Shown here piece after piece: positions 9,662-18,439 of a stretch of 64,000 bases of DNA. Below the pieces are notes generated by a model that was not told the origin of the DNA, ran no database searches, and worked only from the letters and a program-made list of their open reading frames with translations. This stretch comes from Acidobacteriota bacterium (GTDB lineage Bacteria > Acidobacteriota > Terriglobia > Acidiferrales > UBA7541), in NCBI GenBank assembly GCA_013289825.1, contig JABCZF010000011.1, forward strand, positions 59,139 through 123,138. Reading direction: 5' to 3'. A program made the position numbers and the translations under genes. Each line of letters starts with the position of its first letter. The stretch's first letter is position 1.

Positions 9662-12079
9662 ATGTCCCATTCTCTGGCCGTACGGCCTAGGGCTCTTGGC
9701 TCGCTCGAGCCACAGGCCGGCTCGTCGCTCTCCGCCGTCCGCGAAGTGTTAGACGCTTTTCGCTCACGAGACGTCAACGGCGATGTGCTGACCGCGGTGC
9801 GCTACTTTCCTGCGCGCGAAGCGCAGTGGGCTGAATTCCCCGCCTGGATTCAGGCCGATCTCGCGGCTGCTTATGACGCGAAGGGCATTCGACAGCTATA
9901 CACGCATCAAGCCATCGCCGCTGAAGTCGTGCACACGGGCAAGAACGTGGTGGTCGTCACCCCCACCGCTTCCGGGAAGACTCTTTGTTACAACCTGCCG
10001 ATATTGAATTCAATTCTAGAGAATCCAGACACTCGCGCGCTGTACCTCTTCCCCACCAAGGCGCTGGCGCAAGATCAACTTGCGGAGCTTTACGACCTCA
10101 ACCAGCGCCTCGACAACCGCTTCGGCGTTTTCACTTACGACGGCGACACGCCCGCAGACGCGCGCCGAGCGATCCGCGAAAAGGGCCATGTGGTGCTCAC
10201 CAATCCGGACATGCTGCATACCGGCATTTTGCCGCATCATACGCGGTGGACTCGCTTGTTCGAAAATCTTCGCTACATCGTGATCGATGAACTTCACACT
10301 TACCGCGGAGTGTTCGGCAGCCATCTCTGCAATGTATTGCGACGTTTCGGACGAATTGCGAACTTTTACGGCAGTGATCCACAATTCATTTGTTGTTCGG
10401 CGACGATTGCAAATCCCGGTGAACTCGCCGCTCGGTTGCTCGAAAAGGAAGTGGAAGTGCTCGACGCCAACGGGGCTCCCGCGGGCGAAAAAACTTTTGT
10501 CTTTTATAACCCGCCCGTTGTGAATCGCGCGCTCGGCATTCGCCGCAGCTATATCAATGAAACGTCGCGCGTCGCGCAAGAGTTTTTGAAGCGCGACCTG
10601 CAAACCATGGTATTCGCCAATTCGCGTCTGCAGACCGAGATTCTCCTGACCTATCTCCAGCAAGCGAATCCACAGCCACCTGGCCGGCAGGAAACGATTC
10701 GCGGTTATCGCGGCGGCTATTTGCCGAACGAACGCCGCGAAATCGAGCGCGGCTTGCGCGAGGGCCGCATCCGCGGCGTCGTGACGACAAGTGCGCTCGA
10801 ACTGGGGATCGACGTGGGTTCGCTCGACACCGTCGTGATGGCGGGCTACCCCGGTTCGATCGCCGGAACTTGGCAGCGCGCGGGGCGCGCCGGACGCCGC
10901 AGTGGCAGCTCCTGCGCCGTGATGGTCGCTTCTTCGTCGCCGCTCGATCAATTCATGGTCCGCCATCCGGACTACTTCTTCGGCAACACGCCGGAGCATG
11001 CCTTCATCCAACCGGACAATCTTGAAATCCTGCTCAATCATCTGAAATGTGCTGCGTTCGAACTGCCTATCGCACCTGGCGAACGATTTGGCGAAGTCGG
11101 CGTTCCGGACCTTTGCGCGCGCCTTGCCGAAGCCGGCTACCTGCACCTCGCCGGAGATCACTATCACTGGACGCACGAAGCCTATCCTGCCGACACCATA
11201 AGTCTTCGGTCGGTAACCAGCGACAATTTCATCATCATCGATGTCACCGGCGTACCGAGTGTCATTGGCGAAGTGGATTTTACGAGCGGGCTGGTTTTTC
11301 TTCACGAAAAAGCGATCTACATTCACGGCGGGCAGCAGTACCACGTCGAGCATCTCGATTTCAAGGAGCGCAAGGCCTACGTGAAACAAGTGGAGGTCGA
11401 CTACTATACCGACGCAATCCGCTATACCCAGGTCCGCGTATTGGAGGCTACCGGGACGTCGGACGCGTCCGCGGCTTCCGCGAATTCACATTCGCACGGT
11501 GATGTCCTGGTCCGCTCGCAAGTGGTCGGCTTCAAAAAAATAAAGTTCTTCACCAACGAAAATATTGGCGACGGCAAGCTTGAGCTCCCCGAGAACGAAA
11601 TGCACACAACGTCGTACTGGATCACGCTAGAGAGGCCGCTGCTCGAATCGCTGCCGTACAGCGTGAGCGATCGGCAGAGCGGGATGTTCGGGCTTTTGCA
11701 TGCGCTTCGGTCGGTCGCGACGCTGTTGCTTATGTGCGATGGCCGCGATCTAGGAACTGCCATCGGCGAACGTTCGCCCGCTCCTGATTCCGGCAGGGCG
11801 ACTGATGACTTCACGCCCGCAGGCCCCGGAGATGCTTCTGGTTCGAAGCTGAAAGAATTTTTCGAACCTAATCTTTATCTGCTCGACGCCTATCCCGGCG
11901 GCATTGGATTTTCCGAGCCGCTGTTCCGCGCTCACCATCTGCTAATTCGCAAAACGCGGGAGTTAATCGCAGCTTGCACGTGCGAGGACGGTTGCCCCTC
12001 CTGCGTCGGCCCCGCTGGCGACCTCGCTCCGCGGGCCAAAAAAGCCGCTCTCGGCATTCTCGACAGGTTGTGTGGCTAG
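9662..12079 (+). CDS. mrfA: DEAD/DEAH helicase with C-terminal DUF1998 zinc domain (MrfA/YprA-like)
   Basis: 805 residues from the ATG that follows AGGAGGAG; an upstream in-frame ATG at 9617 has no such site. Superfamily 2 motifs are in order: Walker A PTASGKT (~100), DELHTY in the Walker B/motif II position, CSATIANP (motif III) and QRAGRAGRRSGS (motif VI). The C-terminus has the four-cysteine CTCEDGCPSC motif of DUF1998/MrfA-Hrq1 proteins. Bacillus subtilis MrfA (YprA) is a DNA helicase that with the exonuclease MrfB repairs mitomycin C lesions independently of UvrABC. The next gene is the MrfB homologue and starts one base after this stop, supporting the same pathway here. Confidence 0.9.
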   Translation: MSHSLAVRPRALGSLEPQAGSSLSAVREVLDAFRSRDVNGDVLTAVRYFPAREAQWAEFPAWIQADLAAAYDAKGIRQLYTHQAIAAEVVHTGKNVVVVTPTASGKTLCYNLPILNSILENPDTRALYLFPTKALAQDQLAELYDLNQRLDNRFGVFTYDGDTPADARRAIREKGHVVLTNPDMLHTGILPHHTRWTRLFENLRYIVIDELHTYRGVFGSHLCNVLRRFGRIANFYGSDPQFICCSATIANPGELAARLLEKEVEVLDANGAPAGEKTFVFYNPPVVNRALGIRRSYINETSRVAQEFLKRDLQTMVFANSRLQTEILLTYLQQANPQPPGRQETIRGYRGGYLPNERREIERGLREGRIRGVVTTSALELGIDVGSLDTVVMAGYPGSIAGTWQRAGRAGRRSGSSCAVMVASSSPLDQFMVRHPDYFFGNTPEHAFIQPDNLEILLNHLKCAAFELPIAPGERFGEVGVPDLCARLAEAGYLHLAGDHYHWTHEAYPADTISLRSVTSDNFIIIDVTGVPSVIGEVDFTSGLVFLHEKAIYIHGGQQYHVEHLDFKERKAYVKQVEVDYYTDAIRYTQVRVLEATGTSDASAASANSHSHGDVLVRSQVVGFKKIKFFTNENIGDGKLELPENEMHTTSYWITLERPLLESLPYSVSDRQSGMFGLLHALRSVATLLLMCDGRDLGTAIGERSPAPDSGRATDDFTPAGPGDASGSKLKEFFEPNLYLLDAYPGGIGFSEPLFRAHHLLIRKTRELIAACTCEDGCPSCVGPAGDLAPRAKKAALGILDRLCG

Positions 12080-13405
12080 ATGCCTGCTGCAACCGACAAA
12101 TTCTCTCGCCTCGCCGCGCTCAAGCCGGCGCGTTCTGGGCCATCGCGTCCAGCGCCCCTCCGCGCGCCCGATCAAGAGGATTCCATTGCCCATCTCCTTG
12201 GCGCAGGCGTGATGAAGAATCATTTTGGCGAACACCTGGCCATTCGCAATTGGTTTTCCACGCCTGAGTTTTCCGAGCCGTCCGCCGTGGCGCTCGAACT
12301 TCTCTCCCGCACACGTGACGTCGAGATGTCTCGCCGCACGCGGGCTGCCCTCGAAGATCCCGCCAAATGGCTCTTCCTGGACACGGAAACCACAGGTCTC
12401 GCCGGCGGCACGGGCACCTATCCGTTTCTCGTAGGCATCGCCAGCTGGGACGCCGGCGGCCTCGAAGTCGAACAATTCTTTATGCGTGACTTCGCCGAAG
12501 AGCACTCACTCCTTCACGAACTCGCCGCGCGTCTCGCCGACCGTCCCGTTCTCGTCACTTTCAACGGAAAATCCTTCGACTGGCCGCTGCTCGAAAATCG
12601 CTTCGCGATGACCCGCTCCATTTCCACGCCGCGATTGGCCGCGCATCTTGATCTGCTTCATCCCGCGCGGGCTCTTTGGAAGCTGCGCCTGGGCTCCGTC
12701 CGCCTCGTCGAGTTGGAGCGGCGCGTTCTCGATGCGCCGCGCCTCGGCTGGCACCGCGAAGATGACATCGCCTCTGCACTCATTCCGCAGTACTACTTCG
12801 ACTATCTTCGCGGCGGACCCCGCGATCCCATCGTGGGCATCGTTCGCCACAACCAGATGGATCTGCGCGGCCTGGCCGCCCTTTTTGGCAAGATCAACAC
12901 ACTCATCGCGTCGCAGCACACTGACCGCGACGGAATCGACAGCCTGGATCTCTTCGGCCTGTCGCGTTTCTTCGAGCGGCGCGGCGATTCCGATCGCGCT
13001 CATGTCGCTTGTTCGCAGGCGCTCGAGCTCGGCCTTCCCGCCGAGTTCCTCCCTCGCGCACGACGCGAGCTTGCCCTACTCGCCAAACGCCGCGGCGATC
13101 ACGCCCGAGCAGCGGCACTCTGGCTCGAACTCTCTAGCGACCCACAAGATGGGGTCCTGGCTTGTGAACAGCTCGCCATTCATTACGAGCGTCGCGCCAA
13201 AGATCCTGCGCGTGCAACGGAATTTGCGCGCCTGGGCTTGGCCAAACTTCAGCGCATGCGCATTCACAAACACGACCCATACGCCGTAGCCCGTGCGACG
13301 CGCCTCGTTGAAAAATTGCTAGTTCGCATCAACCGCCTGGAAGGCAAGACCAAAAACAAATCCGCGAATCGTGGAGCGACCAGCTGGTCTCTTTCGAATT
13401 CCTAA
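12080..13405 (+). CDS. mrfB: YprB/MrfB-like ribonuclease-H-fold exonuclease
   Basis: 441 residues. The DEDD-type exonuclease core is at ~95-275: Exo I LFLDTETTGLAGG, then VTFNGKSFDWPLL, and HNQMDLRGLAAL near the last acidic motif. A TPR-like helical C-terminus follows, with repeated FLPRARRELALLAKRRGDHA-type helices. The ATG directly follows the helicase TAG, so the two are almost certainly co-translated. The predicted role is metal-dependent nuclease partner of the helicase in interstrand or bulky lesion repair; the DNA substrate here is inferred from B. subtilis. Confidence 0.87.
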   Translation: MPAATDKFSRLAALKPARSGPSRPAPLRAPDQEDSIAHLLGAGVMKNHFGEHLAIRNWFSTPEFSEPSAVALELLSRTRDVEMSRRTRAALEDPAKWLFLDTETTGLAGGTGTYPFLVGIASWDAGGLEVEQFFMRDFAEEHSLLHELAARLADRPVLVTFNGKSFDWPLLENRFAMTRSISTPRLAAHLDLLHPARALWKLRLGSVRLVELERRVLDAPRLGWHREDDIASALIPQYYFDYLRGGPRDPIVGIVRHNQMDLRGLAALFGKINTLIASQHTDRDGIDSLDLFGLSRFFERRGDSDRAHVACSQALELGLPAEFLPRARRELALLAKRRGDHARAAALWLELSSDPQDGVLACEQLAIHYERRAKDPARATEFARLGLAKLQRMRIHKHDPYAVARATRLVEKLLVRINRLEGKTKNKSANRGATSWSLSNS

Positions 13406-13481
13406 ACCAATCAGCCCCGGCACTCAGCGAAGTTTCGAAGCAACGTTCATTCGAAACTACGTCAAGCGTGGGCGGCAATTC

Positions 13482-14876
13482 CTATCTCTTCGCGAACGCA
13501 ACAGCGTTTACCGCCAATCCAGATGCGGTGTCGGCCGCCTTGGACGCGGCCGGCGCCGCCGGCCATCCAATCATTCCATTGATGCCGTCAAACACAGTCC
13601 GGCTCGTGCCTTCCACCGAAATACACTCCGTACCCACACACCGCAAGAACACGCCGCCGTCTAGGGTTTCGAAAGAAAAGAAATTCGACGAACGCGGCGC
13701 GTTCTCGTGTACACCATACTTTTTCTCGAGCGCCTCCGCGTATTGCCCAAAAAACCGCCCGGCGGCTTCTTCTTTGTCCAAGCGCAGGCGCGCCATCAGG
13801 ATCAGCCGTTTGGTTTGTTTTTCTTCATAGAGCACGTAGCTATCTCCATTCCACGCTGCGGCAAGTGGTGTAGCTCTCTCCTCGCCCAAAAACTGCTTCA
13901 GTATTTCCTTCCAGCCAAATTCTCCCATCACGTTTTCATCAATTTTCGTCCACTCCGGGCCCAGGAGTTTTTCGAAAGAAGGTATGGTGACTTGCGCGGG
14001 GGCTTGCCCGGACTTGTAAAGCGCCGGATGCATAATCTGCTGTGTGGAAAGCGGCGGCTTTCCAAAAACCGCCGACAGGCCGTTCCACCCCCCCGGCTTT
14101 AAAATCGCTGTGGAAAAGGTCAACCCTCCAAAATAGGGGAAAATCATTGCATCCTTCAGAAAGGGCGGGGCCTCTTGCAGCTTGGGCGATTTGGACATAT
14201 CGCCGGCAAACATCGAGGGATCAATCGGCAAATCTTCTACCGAATGTCCTGTTCCTTTCAGGAGGTAATCCATCATGGCCGCCATGGCGCTGCCCTCGAG
14301 CACCGCTTCGCGCGCTAGTTCCGCGTCGTCGTTCGGCCGCGCCGCTTTCTCCCACGCCTCGATCTGAAAATGCTGGTCTTGGAGAGCGTGGGTCAACTCG
14401 TGGGCCATAACCATGCGCTGATCCTCGAGGGGAATCCAATCGGCAATATAGAATTCCCGCGCTTTGGGATCGTAGAGCCCGGCGATCTGCTCGGTCAGCA
14501 AATCAATCATAAAATTATCCAGATCGAATCCCTTGGGGAGAAGCCCAAAGGCTTCGGCGCTTCGTGCCTCCGCGTAACGCTCCGCCGGTTTTTTTTCTTC
14601 ATCCATTTCCCGGATGACATAGGCGCGTATTTCGTCCCGAGATCGCAGCGTCTTCTTCACCGGTGCAAGCAGCTTGAGTCCCGTGATCTCGCTCACTTGT
14701 TGCAGCACTTCATTGGCGGTGGCCGCAAACTCGGCGTTGTTCACTTTCGGCTGAGCTGCCGCGGCAGGCGCAGTCGCAGCCTGTTGCGCCCCGAGCGTGC
14801 CTCCATCGACAAACCACAAAACGATCAGCACGAGTACGCACAGGCGCTTTACAACTCTTTCACTCAATAGATGCAT
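13482..14876 (-). CDS. Secreted HExxH metallopeptidase-like protein
   Basis: 464 residues from an ATG at 14876, chosen because it opens a typical signal peptide (CVLVLIVLWFVDGGTLGA); the frame stays open another ~258 bases upstream without looking exported. The zinc motif is at 159-163 in VMAHELTHALQDQHF, and a downstream EGSAMAAMMDYLL supplies a candidate third-ligand Glu, as in gluzincins. An Ala/Pro-rich linker follows the signal peptide. The substrate is unknown; such proteins are recurrent in Acidobacteria. It converges with the mrfB-like gene, 76 bp apart. Confidence 0.8.
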   Translation of the reverse strand: MHLLSERVVKRLCVLVLIVLWFVDGGTLGAQQAATAPAAAAQPKVNNAEFAATANEVLQQVSEITGLKLLAPVKKTLRSRDEIRAYVIREMDEEKKPAERYAEARSAEAFGLLPKGFDLDNFMIDLLTEQIAGLYDPKAREFYIADWIPLEDQRMVMAHELTHALQDQHFQIEAWEKAARPNDDAELAREAVLEGSAMAAMMDYLLKGTGHSVEDLPIDPSMFAGDMSKSPKLQEAPPFLKDAMIFPYFGGLTFSTAILKPGGWNGLSAVFGKPPLSTQQIMHPALYKSGQAPAQVTIPSFEKLLGPEWTKIDENVMGEFGWKEILKQFLGEERATPLAAAWNGDSYVLYEEKQTKRLILMARLRLDKEEAAGRFFGQYAEALEKKYGVHENAPRSSNFFSFETLDGGVFLRCVGTECISVEGTSRTVFDGINGMIGWPAAPAASKAADTASGLAVNAVAFAKR

Positions 14877-15151
14877 AGTCTTTCGAGAATAACAGATAAC
14901 ACTCGAGCACCGCTGCTTAGGGAGATCAAGTGCTGCGTGATAGGAAACGCGATCCATCCCCAATCCCAGCCGATTTATCGTCGGATGAGCGGCCGTCCGG
15001 AGGCAGCGCCGCGGCCGTCCCACTTCGCGCAAACCACTAAAAGGAATGAAGATGGCCGCAGAACGGTGCTCGGAAGTGATGTCGCGCAAGTTTTTTGCTA
15101 GTTCAAATTGAAAAACATTTCTGAAGAAATTCACAGCCTGGCGTTCCGAAT

Positions 15152-15180
15152 TCTTAACAGAATGGTAATTCTGCTATACT
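15152..15180 (+). promoter_or_regulatory. Candidate promoter with operator-like inverted repeat for the XRE gene
   Basis: A perfect inverted repeat CAGAAT-GGTA-ATTCTG spans 15158-15173 and abuts a -10-like TATACT (15175-15180), with a weak -35-like TTCTTA at 15151-15156 about 17-18 bases upstream. A dyad in the promoter spacer just ahead of a helix-turn-helix gene suggests autorepression. No binding data; the -35 is poor. Confidence 0.5.
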
Positions 15181-15215
15181 GTCCGTTGTTAATCCCAGCC
15201 TTTTCCCGAGGAAAC

Positions 15216-16016
15216 ATGCTCCCCGGACTTCGTCTGCGGCAGGCCCGTGAACGTCTTGGCTTAACGTATCGCGATGTCGAGCGCGCGAGCTTTGAGCTGG
15301 CGGCGCGGCGGGGCCGGCCGGAGTTGATACTTCATATCAGCCGCCTGGCGGATATTGAAAATCGTGGAGTTATCCCGGGTCTGCATAAGCTTTATACGCT
15401 CGCGGTCGTCTATCACTTGAATCCGCTTGAAATCTTCCGCTGGTACGATGTTCCTATTGAAGACTGTTTCTCTGACGGTGGCGCCTTTCAAGCGCCGCAC
15501 ACGCATCTTGCGGCACCTCCCATATCGCTGAAAACTCCTTTGCGATTTGATCCGGCTTTCGATCCAAAGCGGACCGAGCTGCTCTCGCGCATGGTCGAGC
15601 AGTGGGGCAGTCTCGAGGGTGTGCTCACCAATGGCGATGCCCGACAGCGTTATGGATACATCGGCTCGTCGGACCGGCGCATGGTGCCCCTGCTGCGCCC
15701 GGGGAGTGTAGTGCTCGTGGATATCAGCGTTCGCCGCATCGAAGACGACAACTGGGCGAATGAATACGACCGCCCCATGTATTTCGTCGAGTTGCGGGAG
15801 GGCTATCGTTGTGGATGGTTTCAGCAAGACGGGACGCGCCTGCTTATGCAACCGCATCCGCTATCCCGCTGTGTGCCCGAGGCTTGGCGTTTTCCGGAAG
15901 AGGCTGAGGTGGTCGGCCGTGTGGTGGGCGTGGTTACCCGCCTGAACGAACCGTGGAGCATGCTTCCTGGAGAATCTCCAGCAGCGCGCGGAGATTCGAG
16001 CAGAAAAGCTCCTTGA
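15216..16016 (+). CDS. XRE-family HTH transcriptional regulator with S24-like C-terminus
   Basis: 266 residues from the ATG at 15216, preceded by CGAGGA. The XRE helix-turn-helix occupies ~1-70 (LRLRQARERLGLTYRDVERA, then ISRLADIENRGVIPGLHKLY). The C-terminal half (SSDRRMVPLLRPGSVVLVDI through YFVELREGYRCGWF) resembles the S24/LexA-like sensor domain of phage-repressor-type proteins, though I cannot confirm a peptidase dyad. The promoter carries a dyad that could be its own operator. Its last 83 bases overlap the opposite-strand gene that follows, a long convergent overlap. Confidence 0.82.
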   Translation: MLPGLRLRQARERLGLTYRDVERASFELAARRGRPELILHISRLADIENRGVIPGLHKLYTLAVVYHLNPLEIFRWYDVPIEDCFSDGGAFQAPHTHLAAPPISLKTPLRFDPAFDPKRTELLSRMVEQWGSLEGVLTNGDARQRYGYIGSSDRRMVPLLRPGSVVLVDISVRRIEDDNWANEYDRPMYFVELREGYRCGWFQQDGTRLLMQPHPLSRCVPEAWRFPEEAEVVGRVVGVVTRLNEPWSMLPGESPAARGDSSRKAP

Positions 16017-16377
16017 GGTAGCCCGGAGCGCCTTCCGGCATCAACACCCGGTAGGCTTCCATCCGGCGCCAATGAGCGAGCGCCGCACACAACCCGCCTG
16101 GCATGCGCTCCAAACATTGCTTTAGGTCCGCTTCTTGCCGCTCGAGCGGAGTTTCCAGAACTCGCTCGAAAATCTGCTCGTGGCACAGTTGTAGAGCCTG
16201 TTGCATAGCCTCGTCCGGGTACAGGGTCGCGAGTCCCGCGTGCTCGTATCGTCCGCTCGAGAGATCGCGCAACGAGGCCAGATAGGTAAGCCTGCTGAAT
16301 TCTCCAGGAATTCCCGCCAGGGTGGTCAACGTGAAATCTTGAATGATGCGCCGGTTTTGCTGGAGCTGCGTGATCAT
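15934..16377 (-). CDS. Conserved hypothetical, helical
   Basis: 147 residues, predominantly alpha-helical by composition (FTLTTLAGIPGEFSRLTYLA, then CHEQIFERVLETPLERQEAD). No signal peptide, membrane segment or known motif is recognised. It reads against the 3' end of the XRE regulator gene, sharing 83 bp, so high expression of one could affect the other. The ATG at 16377 follows a weak GGAAGAAA. Confidence 0.6.
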   Translation of the reverse strand: MITQLQQNRRIIQDFTLTTLAGIPGEFSRLTYLASLRDLSSGRYEHAGLATLYPDEAMQQALQLCHEQIFERVLETPLERQEADLKQCLERMPGGLCAALAHWRRMEAYRVLMPEGAPGYLKELFCSNLRALLEILQEACSTVRSGG

Positions 16378-16475
16378 TTTCTTCCATCGCTCCGTTCCGA
16401 AGACGGAACGTTTTAGGGCACTACCAACGACTCTTTCGATTCCCCTTCATGGTTGCGGTCAGGAGGCATTTAACC

Positions 16476-16766
16476 ATGAAGAGAAACATCTCAGTTCACC
16501 TGGCATTGCTTGCCTGGGTAGTCTCGATCCTACTCCCTGTTAATAGCTCGGTCAAACAATTATCCAGTAATCGCGCTGCAGTAGTCTCCGTTGCAGTTCT
16601 TAGCGGCTCGCCTCTTCCGACACCTCCGCCTCCACCAGGTTTCCGCGTCTTGGCAGCCAGCGGCTCGCCTCTTCCGACACCTCCACCTCCACCGGGTTTC
16701 AGCGTTTTGGCAGCCAGCGGCTCGCCTCTTCCCACTCCCCCACCCCCGCCGAGACAGCTGGCATAA
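16476..16766 (+). CDS. Small secreted proline-rich repeat protein
   Basis: 96 residues. The ATG at 16476 has AGGAGG ten bases upstream, so this start is preferred over an in-frame one at 16449. A hydrophobic signal (HLALLAWVVSILLPVNSS) is followed by three copies of a 19-residue unit, SGSPLPTPPPPP plus GF and VLAA, the third ending in PPRQLA. The protein is therefore an exported peptide made mostly of polyproline segments joined by short hydrophobic spacers. No family recognised. Polyproline stretches should need EF-P for translation. A 13-bp perfect hairpin follows the stop by 19 bp. Confidence 0.68.
   Translation: MKRNISVHLALLAWVVSILLPVNSSVKQLSSNRAAVVSVAVLSGSPLPTPPPPPGFRVLAASGSPLPTPPPPPGFSVLAASGSPLPTPPPPPRQLA
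16602..16755 (+). repeat. 57-bp in-frame tandem repeat, about 2.7 copies
   Basis: Units begin at 16602, 16659 and 16716, each opening AGCGGCTCGCCTCTTCC. The period is exactly 57 bp (19 codons), so copy-number change would keep the frame of the proline-rich peptide. Copies differ by a few synonymous or conservative bases. Confidence 0.9.
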
Positions 16767-16785
16767 AACTCGTGACTTGTTATGA

Positions 16786-16823
16786 TTCGCAACTCGCCAG
16801 CAGGCTGTACGGCGAGTTGCGAA
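16786..16823 (+). terminator. Perfect 13-bp hairpin after the proline-rich gene
   Basis: TTCGCAACTCGCC (16786-16798) and GGCGAGTTGCGAA (16811-16823) form a perfect stem with a 12-base loop, 19 bp after the stop. No T run follows directly; only an A/T-rich stretch begins ~20 bases later. It could be a terminator for either strand or an mRNA 3'-end stabiliser. The rest of 16767-17060 holds no gene I can support. Confidence 0.55.
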
Positions 16824-17060
16824 GCTGCCACTCTAAGAAATTTTTAGTTTTAGCTCCGCTGTCCACAAACGGTCACAAAAGCGCAGCAACGCGATCTTGA
16901 TGCTTGGTTAGCCTCTTTGATCGCGCGCCGGGATTCGATAGCCCGTCCAAGGAATCTTTGCCGCCAAGGTTAGGCCGGCCGATGGGTCGTTCCAGTACCA
17001 ACCGCTCGTCTCAACTTGTTTATTTACCGGGCAGTCAAGGCATGCTAGCATGCAACCGCG

Positions 17061-17864
17061 ATGGGTTCTTTTCCTCCCTACGTCCGCGTGCTGTGGGCTT
17101 GCAGTGCCTTGCTACAACTGATCGCGCTGATTCTTCTCTTCGCGAAAGGTGGTTTCCGCAAGCTGCCTTTTTTCACCGTGTATGTAGCCCTCAATCTATG
17201 CCAGGTCGCTTTCCTCGTATGCGTGTACTCCATTTGGGGTAGTGATTCTCCAAGAGGCACGACCCTCGCCTGGTGCTCGGAATGCGTGACTCTTCTCGCG
17301 CAGGCCCTGGCCACCACCGAAATTCTCAAGGTCACTCTTAGACCTTACCAGGGCATTTGGGGCCTGGTATGGCGAGCATTGGCCTTCACTTCTACCTTCG
17401 TCGTGCTTATTGTTGCACTGACAACTCGTGGCGCTTGGGTTTCGGCGGGGTGGTTCGAACTTAATCGTGGCTATCACCTCACGTTCGCCGCGGCTGTCAT
17501 TGCCTGCCTGCTCCTTTTCCGTTACTACTCCGTTCAAGTCCCCGCCGCCTATAAGATGATCCTCGGAGGCTTTTGTCTGTATTCCTGCACGGAGATTCTG
17601 ATCCATACCGTCATGCAAAGCCTTGCCAAAAAAGCGTTTTATGCCTATGAGCCTATCTGGCAATCCGCGCCCACGGTCTCCTTTATCGTGGTGCTATTTA
17701 TTTGGGTGGCCGCCCTTTGGAAGCCCTTGCCCATCGAGGCCCCGGAAGCCGCCCCGCCCTCGGATTCCATCTATCAGCGGCTTTCGCCAGAGATCAATGA
17801 GCGTTTGCGCGAGCTTAATGAAAAACTTCTGCGACTTTGGAGACTGGAGGCGCGTCCACAGTGA
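17061..17864 (+). CDS. Seven-helix integral membrane protein, function unknown
   Basis: 267 residues with about seven hydrophobic helices spaced regularly (CSALLQLIALILLFA, FFTVYVALNLCQVAFLVCVY, AFTSTFVVLIVALTT and others) and a short charged cytoplasmic tail rich in Leu/Glu/Arg (EINERLRELNEKLLRLW). No catalytic motif is recognised; similar seven-helix proteins are recurrent hypotheticals in Acidobacteria. Its TGA overlaps the GTG of the next gene by four bases, so the two are translationally coupled. Confidence 0.75.
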   Translation: MGSFPPYVRVLWACSALLQLIALILLFAKGGFRKLPFFTVYVALNLCQVAFLVCVYSIWGSDSPRGTTLAWCSECVTLLAQALATTEILKVTLRPYQGIWGLVWRALAFTSTFVVLIVALTTRGAWVSAGWFELNRGYHLTFAAAVIACLLLFRYYSVQVPAAYKMILGGFCLYSCTEILIHTVMQSLAKKAFYAYEPIWQSAPTVSFIVVLFIWVAALWKPLPIEAPEAAPPSDSIYQRLSPEINERLRELNEKLLRLWRLEARPQ

Positions 17865-18439
17865 ACTTCCCTCTTTTGCTGTTGTTTGGGTTTGCAGTTC
17901 TCCTGATGCTTCTCCTGGCCTGGGTCTTGCGAGATCCGCGCAAGCTCCCCCAGCCCGATGTTGATCTCGGCTACGCGGAAGACCTGGACCGGCGCCATGT
18001 GACCTATTTCCCGCAAGTGCGGCAGGCCATGGCTGCGGAAGATTCCGCTTTTCTCGCTTCGCGAGCCTCGCAGGCACTGACCCGCCGGGTGCAGAGAGAG
18101 CGCCGCAAGATCGCTTTGGTCTATCTTTCCTGCCTGCGCGGCGATTTCCTGAAGTTATGGCGGTTGGCGCGAGTCCTTGCCTCCATGGCGCCGCAGGTTG
18201 GCGCGGCGCAGGAATTAGAGCGGCTCCAGTTGGCTTTGGCCTTTTCGTGGCGCTATGAAATGATTCGCATGAAATTCCTTCTTGGATTTGCGCCTGTTCC
18301 CGAGCTTGGGTCCTTGAGCGAGGTTGTCAGCAGGCTGTCAATCCGCTTGGAAACTACCATGAAAGATATTGGGGAGCGTGCCGCGCTGGCAGCGAAGCTC
18401 ACATCATCGCTGGATGGGCGCGGGCTGGACACTCCCTAA
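17861..18439 (+). CDS. Membrane-anchored hypothetical protein
   Basis: About 192 residues from a GTG that overlaps the upstream stop (GTGA), with GGAGG ten bases before it; an ATG 24 bases earlier is the alternative. One N-terminal transmembrane helix (LLLLFGFAVLLMLLLAWVL) anchors a cytoplasmic helical domain rich in Arg and Leu (RRVQRERRKIALVYLSCLRG). No family recognised. The tight overlap with the seven-helix protein suggests a two-component membrane assembly. Its last 36 bases overlap the end of the opposite-strand histidine kinase gene. Confidence 0.7.
   Translation: MNFPLLLLFGFAVLLMLLLAWVLRDPRKLPQPDVDLGYAEDLDRRHVTYFPQVRQAMAAEDSAFLASRASQALTRRVQRERRKIALVYLSCLRGDFLKLWRLARVLASMAPQVGAAQELERLQLALAFSWRYEMIRMKFLLGFAPVPELGSLSEVVSRLSIRLETTMKDIGERAALAAKLTSSLDGRGLDTP

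Noticed and set aside
10016..11389. 457-codon reverse frame inside the helicase gene
   Set aside because: The forward helicase frame carries all SF2 motifs; the reverse frame has none and is an antisense shadow.
16602..16755. CRISPR-like direct repeats
   Set aside because: Copies are contiguous 57-bp coding repeats without unique spacers, so not an array.
16496..16831. Gly-rich repeat frame on the reverse strand of the proline-rich gene
   Set aside because: It is the complement of the 57-bp repeats; the forward frame has a ribosome-binding site and a signal peptide.
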